Below are positions 43,381-53,028 of a DNA stretch of 64,000 nucleotides, piece by piece; the stretch's first letter is position 1, and the number at the start of each line of letters is the position of its first letter. The notes under the pieces were generated by a model. It was not told the origin of the DNA, did not search any database, and saw only the letters and a program-made list of their open reading frames with translations. The translations under genes and the position numbers were made by a program. Source of the stretch: Rhynchopus euleeides (lineage: Eukaryota > Euglenozoa > Diplonemea > Diplonemida > Diplonemidae); assembly GCA_963210315.1 (NCBI GenBank), contig OY723306.1, positions 1,750,787 through 1,814,786 of the forward strand, in the 5' to 3' direction.

Positions 43381-44546
43381 TAACTCATAGGAGGATTCTT
43401 CATATTCCTGGATTTCCCGAATTTCCTGGATTTCCCCCGGCCCCTTAGGCGATTTCAGGGCGGACAGGGCGGACATATCCGGACCGGAAATCCGGGTGTC
43501 CGGATGTCCGGGTCCAATTTTGACCCCCCTTGGGTGCCCAAATTTTTTGCTCCTAAGACCGGCGATTTGTAGGGGGACCCTTTCGAATTTTTTTTGGAGA
43601 AGGGTAAATTGAACGTTTTTGGCCAAATGAAGCCACTGCGACCATTCCCGGGCCTCGGAAATCAGATTTTGGCCCCTCAAATGCGGTGCCGGTCCGGACA
43701 AAAAACCGAAAAAATCGTGAAAAATGGCCCATTTTCCCCAGCCAAAAATGGGCCAAAAATGCCCCCGGACACCCCCAGAGACATGTCCTAATCCGGGGTG
43801 CCAGTAGGGGGGACCAGGCCTGGGCGGGGAACGAGCCCTTTTTCCAGGTTTTTTGGGTCGGGGAACCAGGTTTTTTCTAAGAATTTTTACAAGGGATTTT
43901 TTGCTCGCCCCCCCACAGTTTCCAGGCGCGTGCCCGTCAGGCGGGACTTTTTCTCTGATTTCTCTCCGCGTCATCATTGACAGCTCTCGAGTGATGCCCA
44001 GAGATGCTTGCGGCAGAGAGTGCCCCTCATGCGCGTTACAGCTGAAAATGAATGAGGATCATCTGGCACTCGTTCTCATCGGGGGTTGTGCTCCGCAGGG
44101 ACTCAATACACCTTGGCACTCTCGCAGGGCTGGACATGCCAGCAGCTGGAGGACAGTTACAAAGCTGCCACTCCCCGACGCCACCCACCTGCTGGCCCCT
44201 TCAGGTCTGAAAGCCCAAAAGCTCCCGGGGATTTTTGCAGTGGTGCGCACCATATTCAGCGCAGTAGGGTGATCTCTCCGATTTTCCAAAACTGCTGGTT
44301 TACTGGTTTGGGGAACGGTCGTCGGCAGACCGTTGAAATGCCCGAGCAAGGCACACTCACGTTTCAGGTAGCGTGTCGCGTGTCACGCATGTCGCGAACG
44401 CGGCAAGTGTACCTCCCAGGTGGGGAAGCCCGACCTCCTGTCCGATGTCAGTCAGGCTTCGAAGAAGCGCTTCATGGATGCGGCGCTGACCTCCTACGCT
44501 GCACTGTACCCGGGGAAGTGAGATAGATGGACGGGCACACGCTACA

Positions 44547-44605
44547 TGGGGGGTCTGGGGGGCGGTGCCCCCCAGCCGCCGGAGGCCACGGTAGCGAACA
44601 TCTGT
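44547..44605 (-). repeat. GC-hairpin repeat, copy 5
   Basis: Reverse orientation (GGGGGTCTGGGGGGCGGTGCC...). It has one stem change relative to most copies and ends GAACATCTGTTC. Confidence 0.8.
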
Positions 44606-44715
44606 TCGTGTGGGCGTACAGATTCTGTGCGAGTTGGCTGCGTCCTCAGAGGCGACTGGAGTGGTTGGACCCCGACCTGATGGGATTCGAAGGACTTGAG
44701 TACGAGACGTACGCC

Positions 44716-44775
44716 ACAGGGGGGTCTGGGGGGCGGAGCCCCCCAGCCGCCGGAGGCCACGGTAGTGAACGTCTG
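44716..44775 (-). repeat. GC-hairpin repeat, copy 6
   Basis: Reverse orientation, full stem, 169 bp from copy 5 inside the same hAT-type element. Confidence 0.85.
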
Positions 44776-45820
44776 GCTCTCCAGTTGGCCAGCAAGGCGA
44801 ACGGTACGTGGGACAGACTTCCCTTCCATCCTTGTGCGCGCCCTGTCGACTGGGGAAAACTTAGAAAAAGTTTTTTCCTCTGCGAAACAACCTTAGAAAA
44901 AAATCCCCTAACAAAATTCTTAGAAAAAAACTTTTTTTCCCCTTACAAAAATTCTTAGAAAAAAAGTTCAGAATCCTGAAAGTGGGGAACAAGCCCCCCA
45001 GTTAGGAACAGCCCTGGGGGGGACCTTTCGAATTTTTTTTCGAGGAGAGGTCAATTGAACGTTTTTGGACATCTGAGGCCACTGCGACCATTCCCAGGCC
45101 TCGGAAATGAGATTTTTGGCCCTCAAATGGGGTACCGGTCCCCACGAAATTCCGAAAAATTCATGAAAATCGAAAGGTCCCACGCACCAAATTCTGCCCA
45201 AACATCGTCAAAAATGGACATGTCATATGCAGCAATGGGGCACCAATCACTCCCCAAATTTTGCTCAATGATTCCACGGCAAGCCAGATTTTCTGATCAA
45301 TTCGTTTGTTTGAGCATGTTCCTGGCCCTTGTTTGGAAAGTAGATGACCCCTGGCTGGAGAGGACGGTTGTGCTCGACCGGACGGAGAGAGAACCTTCTC
45401 CATAACCACCTCCACTCCACAATGCCACAAGTGGCAGGAAGGCCGGGTGTTACAGGCCTCAACCAGGGTTCCAAGGCTCTCCACTTCCTGGCTGCGTCAG
45501 GGATCACCGGGTACAGCGAGCAGGATTCCCTGTCCTGACACCCCAGCATGTGCCACCGGAAGAACCCGAAACAGCAGCCCCCCCCCTCATGGGGGTTGCA
45601 AGAGGCACGGAAATCGTTCAAATCGGACCAAGTCCGAAAATTCGGCACTTTCTTGGGTACAAATTGCGGTCCGAAATTTTCCGATTTTTTGAAAAAAGGC
45701 TAATTCTGTAAGGGGGACCTTTTCGAATTTTTTTTTCGGGCACTTTTTCCACAAGGAAATGTCCGCCCTGTCCGCTACTGTCCACTACCGATTTCAAGGA
45801 TCCTCCATAATATTAAATAT

Positions 45821-46201
45821 ACCTGGGACCCCCCGTGTATAAGTCCCCCCCCCCTTACCCCCGTGTTTAAGTCCCCCCCTGGGGGTCTGGCAGGGGGGGG
45901 ACTTAAACACAGGGGGACCTAAACACGGGGGTGGGCTGGTCTGGAGGGTCATCAGGTGGCCCCTAGGCCCTCCAGGTGCTGTCTGAGTCGAAAAGTGGGG
46001 TGCCAAAAGTCCATCCGGACCGGAATTACCCCCCTACGACAGCAGAGGAAGAGGTCTTCTTGGTAAACACAGGGGGGGCTTAAACACGGGGGTGGCACAG
46101 TGGAGCCCCCCCTGTGTTTAGGTCCGCCCCCCCCGTGTTTAAGTCCCCCCCGGCCGAAAATCGCCTCCAGGGGGGGGACTTAAACACGGGGGGTCCCAGG
46201 T
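45821..46201. mobile_element. ACCTGGGACCCCCC MITE, copy 2
   Basis: Ends and TA flanks as in copy 1 (39785-40150). The segment 46065-46105 is the inverted version of 40028-40069, and an extra CCCCCCTGTGTTT unit lies beside it. Confidence 0.8.
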
Positions 46202-46454
46202 ACGCATAATATTAAATATTCTATCACGGATGACGTACGAATCGTAATATCGTATCATATCGTAAATACGATATGTATCGTATTTTTTAAGGCGATATCG
46301 CAATATATCGCAATATATCGTATTTATATCGTGTTTAGTCAGCTTTGATATCGTATGCGATATGCCCATATCGCACTATTACTACAGGCTTCTGAGGGAG
46401 GCAATGGGATGGCTAGGTGGCCACATGAGACAACACCACAAGGATGGGATACGG

Positions 46455-47877
46455 CTAAGTGGTGTTACGCCCCAAGACGTCCCGCCACCTCTCTTCCGAC
46501 GCCTCCAGCACTTCATCAGCAATCACCTCCTGGGCAACTGCTTCCGGGTCCATCACCTCCATGAGTTTAAAGAACTCTCTTGAGGAAAACGTGTCCCACA
46601 GCTCTTTGAGAAGTTGTTGTTCCTCGTTGGTGACGTGTTGGATGCTCTTCCATACTTCCCCCACGACAAAGCAGGACTTCTGATCGCTGGGGGGGTTGCT
46701 CATCCAGAGGAAGAACTGTAGGAGGCTCTGTGCATCGTCTGGATCTCCGAGAGCATGTCCCCCCACCCATCCCCTCCGATCAAATGTGCTAACTCTCGGA
46801 CACTTTGCGGTTTGTAGGCGCGCTCAAGCTCTTCGTGCAAGAAGCTTGCAAGCAGGTCGGTCCGGGGTGCCACATGCTCAACGACGTGAAACAGCGCTGA
46901 CCACCTCGTTTCTGAGGTGGTGCGCGGCGCCTGTGAGAAGAAGGTCACGAACTGGATGGCGAGGGGGAAGCGCTTCGTGTAGAAGTCTTTGCAACATTTG
47001 TTGGCGTGATGCCCCAAACACCACACCGACAGACGCCCTGTGAGCTTGATGAGGCGCTGGTTTGTCGCGCATCTGTCCATGTTGACAGACGCGATCGTAA
47101 ACGAGTAGTCGCATTCGAGCCGCTGCAGCACATCTTCAAGCATCACTGCGTCAGGGCTCACCCCAGCCTGAACACCTCAACGCACACCAGCAGCGGTTGT
47201 TGCCCAACATATGCAGTCACAGCGAGGTACGAGGTGTGGATCGATGCTGCTGTAGTTCCGTCGATGCCAATAGGCACGGTGCGACCTTTGAGAGCATCTT
47301 TCAGCGCCTTCAGAAGTGCATCCGTGTGGCTGCTGTGTTTCTGCAAGAGGGCGCGTCCGCTGGGCATGTTCGGGTACAGGTGTTTCCGAATCGCCAACAC
47401 CACAAGCTCCGCCTGGCTGGCCGTGGTATTGCCGACGCAAAGTGAATACGACAGGTCACTCACGAATTCCGGTGCTGGATTGGCTCCGTGCGCCTTCTGC
47501 TGCCCCCCTTGCCTGTCGCCGTTCTTGTCTTCACCGCCCGACTGCTTCTTCTTCTGGTGCTCGACCGCACGGGCGGGTGATGGCGAGTTTTGATCCGGAA
47601 AAAGGGGTGCTAAAAAAAATTGCTCGCGCGCTTCGCGCGCGAGCACCTCATGCAATGCACGCGTATATCCGCAACAACATTCGTTCTGATCGATACGCTT
47701 TGCAATGTGCGGTGTGAGTGGACAACGAGGAAGTCGTACAGACTTCGTTGTGCAGGGATGGTAGTCTGCACGTACTCCGTCTTCACTCACGACCATGTCG
47801 CAGTCCTGGTGTTGTGCCGTTTCCCACTTGCCATGGTACACCAAATGGTACATGCACACTCGACAGGTGCACAGCAC
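46455..47877 (-). pseudogene. hAT/DUF659-like transposase, two frameshifts
   Basis: Three successive frames make one protein. The first (47877-47158) has RTVPIGIDGTTAASIHTSYLAVTAYV...LLVCVEVFRLG, the first catalytic Asp region of a hAT/DUF659-type RNase H domain. The second (from about 47158 to 46745) has NMDRCATNQRLIKL...VWCLGHHANKCCKDF, the expected N-x-D...CxxHxxNKxxKD segment, and TSETRWSALFHVVEH. The third (to 46455) has a helical continuation. Frameshifts lie in G-runs near 47158 and 46755. No C-terminal dimerisation motif remains. It belongs to the element at 46222-48550. Confidence 0.65.
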
Positions 47878-47933
47878 AGGGGTTTAGGGGGCGGAGCCCC
47901 CCAGCCGCCGGAGGCCACGGTAGCGAACATCTG
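47875..47933 (-). repeat. GC-hairpin repeat, copy 7
   Basis: Reverse orientation, starting GGGTTTAGGGGGCGGAGCC, a variant left arm. It sits at the 5' end of the transposase pseudogene frame. Confidence 0.8.
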
Positions 47934-48580
47934 GCCTTCTCCTTCGCGTTCTGGGACTCTTTGGATCAATTGCGGTTCGTAGTGGGGCACGAACCCAGGG
48001 ACGCTCGTTGTTGGGAAGTTGTGCAGGTCGATGAGTGGGAAACTGTCTGAAACCTGTGAAAAATTCCACCCCCAAAAAAATGCCGAAACTCGCCGTCGGG
48101 TTTTCGGGGGAAAAAATACAAATGGAGAATTTTGCCCCCAAACTCGCCATCGGGAGAACACTGGGGTTTGCGGGTTTGCAGAGACGCGACATCCTTGACG
48201 GCGTACACGTCTTTGGCATCGCCTTGCAGCTTATCATGACGTGTTTTCGCTGTCACGTAGCTCACTCGCGCCCCTGCTTTCTGCTTCGCCAGCTGCTCTT
48301 TGAGAGCCTTTGGCTTCGGAGTGGGTGACTCATCTGGGGTGGTGGTGGTAGTCTCGCCGCCCCTCGTTGGTGTGCTGGGTGCCCTTTTCCCCGGTGCCCA
48401 CCCCGTGTGGCCATGCATCATCCTAAACGATTCGTAATATCGCATAATATCGTATTTTATATCGTAATCGTATACGATATAATGCGATATAAAATACGAT
48501 ATGCACGATTCGTATTTCACCATTACGATTCGTACGTCATCCGTGTTCTATATTTAATATTATGCGGGAGGGGGGTTTAA

Positions 48581-49522
48581 CAGAAAAACATCACGCCCCC
48601 CCCCCCCCCCCGATTTTGGGGGCTGTGGAGATTTGCACTGCTCCGCACAGGAATTTCAACAAAAAAAACACATTACGTACACCCCACCCTCCCCCCTCCC
48701 CATTCCGCCGAAGATCCGTTCTTTTTCGAGCCGAGCCGAGTGCCAAATACACAGGCTGGAGAACCCACATGCCTGCCCACTGCTGACACAGTTTGGCACA
48801 ACAACAACAGCCCCCCCCCTCCCCCCCTCCCCGCCTACCGCCAAGATATAGAGCGAAGGGCGCCTGCCTTCCCCTTCTCCCACCCGGTATGACAGTGCTG
48901 CACTGCGTCTCGGACACTGGTGGCCTTCCACCCTCTGTGTGTGTCAGACCCCTGTCCCAAGTGTGAGCACCCTTCCCATCTGTTGATGGGGGAGGGGGGA
49001 TCAAAAGGGTCGCTTGATTTGCACTTCTGAGTGCAGCCACTTCCGCGCCCCCCCCCCCCCCCCCTCCCGCAGAATGACGCCTTTCAGGGTCTTTGCTTTT
49101 GTTGCCAGTGTGTTGCGGTGAAATCGGTGTCTTTTGGGGGGTGGAAGCGATCCATGCAAAAAAAGATCATCTGTAAAGGAAGACTCGAAAGGCTGCTTTG
49201 GAGTATTTCCCCCCCCCCCCTTTTTTTTAGGCGAGAAGTCCGTCGAACTCGTTTGCCGAAAACACAGCCGGATAGCAAAGGCACTCAGACGCGGGTCACG
49301 CTCCCTTCACCCCTGGGATCGACGAATTGTGCGCACCGCCGCCAGTCTGCTCGTCTCGTCTGTCGGTCTGGAGGGTCGGTCGATGCCAGAGGAAACAGAT
49401 CAAACGGCTGTTGCAGGCAACCCCTGCTCCTACCCCTCCTCCCCCCTACTGGAACCAACAACCGAACTTGAATGATAAGGGGTGGGGTGGGGTGGCAGGG
49501 TGCTGTGTGTGGGGGGGGGGGG
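48581..49522. other. No gene seen
   Basis: C- and G-runs and short frames on both strands; no repeat family recognised. Confidence 0.5.
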
Positions 49523-49524
49523 TA

Positions 49525-51039
49525 GGGCGGGTCGAAAGCCTGTCCCAAAGTGGTGCTTTTCGACATAGCAGCCGCGGCCCTCTATTTGACCTTCTGACCC
49601 CCCAGAACCCACCATACCCCGGTTTTTGGGCCCAATGAGTCCGATTTTCGGGTTCCCGAGCCCCGGAAAGTCGAATTTTGATGATACTGCACCTCAGGGT
49701 CACGCACAGGTTTACCAGTGCACTGTCAGTCCATGTGCACGCCCACTTCCTCGACCTCCTCCACCCCTTCCTCCCCTGCACCATTAAGAACCTCCATAGG
49801 TGCCAATACCGCATCTTTTGACCCTCTTCTCACTCCAGCGTCGCACCAAAATACCGAACGCGGGCAGCCACTATCTCCTTCCCGTTTCTGCTTCTGTATA
49901 CACTGCCAGATCGTGCAAAGATGCATACTGATGCATAGCGGGAACTGTCATCAACTTTCACAGTGTGCGGAACTTGGCTGCAAGGGACAGGCGGCACAAC
50001 TGGCCACTACTCCGACACTGAGATGCTGGTCTGGCCAACGAACTCTTTGTAAGTTGAAAGGTCTCCTCCGTCGGGAGGGGGGTTTGCGAACCAACCCTCA
50101 CGACTTGCTCATGGCTTGCTGAGCAAGGCGTGCAGGAGCAATGACTCTGATTATTCAGGACGTGCATTTGAAGCGCGCACTTCTTCTGTGTCATCGTTGT
50201 TGCGGGAGTTGCACTGTGTGCTTCCTCGACCCCCTTCCTCGTCTCATCGTATGGAGGACGCTTGACTGTCCCAAGCATATCCTTTGCAGCTTCTTTAACC
50301 AGCTCTGCGCACTCGTCGTTCCATAAGGCGCGTGCTGCACTGCAGCATAAATACCCGGACACTGTTCTGAGACCAGGGTCACAGGACCCTGGTCTTGAGC
50401 GCCCGGAAGTGACCCTTGATGACTAGATAGGGCGCACCTCTGTGCTGCAGCTGCGTACTCGCTGCGCTATTCACCTCGTTGACTGTCTGCATCCACAGGA
50501 GAAATGTTTCTCAGATAACAGCAGCAGTGGCAAGGTGTACCTGCCTTGTAAAAGAGAATCACCATTAGTGCATCACTATCGGGTATGACGGCGTCCTCCC
50601 TGTTCCTGGCAGCTCCGAGTTCTGCCTTCCAGTGCAGCAGGCCGCCCAACGACTGTGTCAGATGGCAGTATTCGCTGCCATCTTCTCTCACTGCCCAAAG
50701 CATTGAGATACGACGTTATTTGTCGTGCGGATGAGCGGGTGCATCAGAAAATCACAGCCGCAGCATGGCGTGCGCTCGGACGTCCCAGGATGATAATGAT
50801 TTTCTATCTGCCCGTGGCAGGCGTACGTGCCATGACCCTGAGGTGCAGTATAGGGGACAAAATTTTGACATCATCAAAATTCGACTTTCCGGGGCTCGGG
50901 AACCCGAAAATCGGACTCATTGGGCCCAAAAACCGGGGTATGGTGGGTTCTGGGGGGTCAGAAGGTCAAATAGAGGGCCGCGGCTGCTATGTCGAAAAGC
51001 ACCACTTTGGGACAAAAAAACGGGGCTTTCGACCCCCCC
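49525..51039. mobile_element. TIR element E1, 1.5 kb
   Basis: Long inverted ends of about 190 bp: GGGCGGGTCGAAAGCC, then CCCAAAGTGGTGCTTTTCG and on to CTGCACCTCAGGGTCA, mirrored at 50838-51039. TA flanks both ends. The interior keeps short - strand frames (49958-50362 and 50467-50703) without a recognised domain, so it may be a decayed or non-autonomous element. Confidence 0.75.
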
Positions 51040-51047
51040 TACTGCTA

Positions 51048-51607
51048 AGTTGGCGTGATACGTGATACGTATCGCGTATCAGATACGTATCACGTATCAC
51101 GATTCGCGTCTCGCGTATCACTGCATGGGGTCAGTGTTTTCGGTCCCCATACCCAGGAGCCAGCAGATTGCCTTTCAGGGGGTCTGGGGGGCGGAGCCCC
51201 CCAGCCGCCGGAGGCCACGGTAGTGAACATATGTTCTCAGGCTGACTTCAGTCAAGCACCTGACCAAATTCGGTGGGTCATTGGGACAATAGTTCGGAAT
51301 CGCCCTGCTCCCTGGGCCCCAGTGGGCCCAGGGGGCGGGGGCAAATCAGAAATAATATTCTGGTAGAGCAGGCTGGTCAGGCCTGCCCGCCCAAGGTTTC
51401 GGACTGAAATTAAATAGGTGGGGCAGCTGCCCGACCTGCCCGACCAGGCACGAGATCACTGTACACCCTATCCGGACGCCGTATCGGATACGTGTCTAGA
51501 AAGGGGCTTGGGGGCACGCCTGCCGTATCAGCGCCGTTGCCGTATCGGATACGTATCACGTATCGCCCCCGCCAAAAAGGTGCTCTGAAACGCGTATCAT
51601 GCCAACT
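51048..51607. mobile_element. TIR element E2, 560 bp
   Basis: Ends are AGTTGGCGTGATACG and the complement of AGTTGGCATGATACG, flanked by TA. Subterminal ATACGTATCACG/CGTGATACGTAT repeats are abundant. It contains GC-hairpin repeat copy 8. Confidence 0.75.
51177..51236 (-). repeat. GC-hairpin repeat, copy 8
   Basis: Reverse orientation with a complete stem, inside element E2. Confidence 0.85.
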
Positions 51608-51615
51608 TAGCCCTA

Positions 51616-52261
51616 CTGGGGGGGGCTAAATAGAAGGGGGGGTCAAATACAAGGGGGGGGGCCTATTAGAAGGGGGGGGTCTGAAAATTTGAAATCCATA
51701 AAATTTTTCGCCGAATACAAGGGGGGGGGGCTTGTATTTGGCGGAAGCCGAATTTCAGCCAAATTTCAAATTTTCAGCCTGTTTTTCCAGTCATAACAGG
51801 CACCCCATGGTCAAAATGACCCCACTGCGGTCCGCACGGAATCCAAGCATTCAAAGGAACGGGGTTTTGGACACCAGTGTGGGGGTCATCGCAGGTTGCT
51901 CACTCCCGGGAATATCCTCCCATTATCAGGAGCCAAACCAGACCCACATTTCATGTGTGATACTTGGCACCTCCACCCACAAAATGACCCCACCACGATC
52001 CGCACGGATTCCGAATAGTGCAATGGAAGGCGAAAATTGCGATTCCACGAGGTCACCTGGGGCAAAATTCACCAAAATTTGGAAAATTCGGCTTCCGCCG
52101 AATACAAGCCCCCCCCCCCCCCCCTTGTATTTGACCCCCCCCTTCTATTTGGCCACCCACTGCAAAAAATGCCTAAAATTTTGGGCCCTCGAAAACCCCC
52201 AAAAAAACTCGATCCTACGCCGAATACAAGGGGGGGGGGGCTTCTATTTAGCCCCTCCCAG
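51616..52261. mobile_element. TIR element E3, 646 bp
   Basis: Ends are CTGGGGGGGGCTAAATAGAAG and the complement of CTGGGAGGGGCTAAATAGAAG, flanked by TA. GAATACAAGGGGGGGG/TTGTATTCGGCG motifs occur in both halves. Two ATGACCCCA-(C/A)-(T/C)G-(G/A)TCCGCACGGA segments inside resemble sequence just right of the hAT element at 36842-36862. Confidence 0.75.
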
Positions 52262-52269
52262 TAGGCATA

Positions 52270-53028
52270 GGGTGCGGGCGATTCGCCTATCGCCCTATAT
52301 TCGCCCAACCGGGTTCGAGCCCCGATTATCGCGTATCGAATCGCCTTATCGCCCGATTATCGCCAAATTATCGCCCAGTATCGCCCGTTTTCTTTCACAC
52401 TTTCTGAAGGGGTCTTCAGCTAGTGGTGAGTGGGTTACCGCTCTACTGACCCTGGGTCCCACAGGGCCCTGTGACCTCGTCAACAACTGGGCCAAGACCT
52501 AGGATTCTGCATCAGAAATCAGCTTCTGACCACTGACGTCATGTGGGTGGGTCATTTCCTTGGTCAAAACCCACGTGAGGAACTGGGCGTTGGCCCAGAT
52601 CCTGACCTCGCTCAGGACCTTTTCACTCGCCGTTACGAGGAGCACCCGTGAGCATAGCGGGTAGGAGATGCGTGGTTCTAGTGTAGTCGGTCTGAATGGG
52701 AGGAGATGAACTCCGTACGTTGAGATGACTCATTGCATAGCCCACAGGAAGCTTCACGGCTGATCTGAGACCTGGGGCGGTTCTGACCCTGGTCACAGAG
52801 TCATCACCCACTGAGAACACTGGAGCAGAGAGCTTGATCTAGGTCAGGAACCGGGTCTTCACTGAGGCGACCCACTCACCACCTCAGCAGTGATCTGACG
52901 TCGCGAGAGTCCCTGGCCGGGCCATTTTGCCCCCAAAAATACGACGGAAAAATTATCGCCCACTTATCGCCTTGACAGAATGGGCGATAATTCTTGCGAT
53001 TTGGGCGATAACCGAATCGCCCGCACCC
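52270..53028. mobile_element. TIR element E4, 759 bp
   Basis: Ends are GGGTGCGGGCGATTCG at both sides, flanked by TA; the identity extends outward as TAGGCA. TATCGCCC/GGGCGATA repeats crowd both subterminal regions. The interior has a repeated GGTGAGTGGGT/ACCCACTCACC pair. No open frame of note. Confidence 0.75.

Larger units (their letters stand above)
43815..45016. mobile_element. 1.2-kb non-autonomous hAT-type element with 8-bp target duplication
   Basis: It begins CAGGCCTGGGCGGGG and ends with the complement of CAGGGCTGTTCC. GGGGGGAC flanks it on both sides (43807-43814 and 45017-45024). The paralogous copy 1 has GGGGGGACCTTTCG uninterrupted near 41554-41567, so the insertion site is proven inside this window. 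Eight-base duplications and CAGGG-type ends are hAT hallmarks. The interior carries two GC-hairpin repeats and no transposase. Confidence 0.8.
43388..45805. repeat. Segmental duplication, copy 2 (interrupted)
   Basis: Parts 43388-43814 and 45017-45805 match copy 1 at 40870-42350. The interruption is the hAT-like element at 43815-45016. Confidence 0.75.
46222..48550. mobile_element. Decayed hAT-like transposon with CACGGATGACGTACG ends
   Basis: Inverted ends are CACGGATGACGTACGAATCG at 46225-46244 and its complement at 48525-48544. Each is followed inward by TATCG/CGATA-rich subterminal sequence, and outward by inverted copies of CGCATAATATTAAATAT. It encloses the transposase pseudogene. Confidence 0.7.
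39721..48580. mobile_element. 8.9-kb nested composite bounded by TAAACCCCCCTCC inverted ends
   Basis: The left end (39721-39750) reads TAAACCCCCCTCCTGCATAA followed by TCTTAAATA. The right end, read on the - strand from 48579, gives the same sequence with two or three differences. Repeats of CATAATATTAAATA occur at about 39750, 39768, 40155, 40174, 40303, 40493, 45806, 46204 and (inverted) 48551. These look like subterminal repeats into or beside which other elements have inserted. A hAT-like transposase pseudogene lies near its right end. Confidence 0.55.

Noticed and set aside
52290..52330. tRNA-like GGGTTCGAGCCCCG arm
   Set aside because: No cloverleaf partner arms; lies in the subterminal part of element E4.
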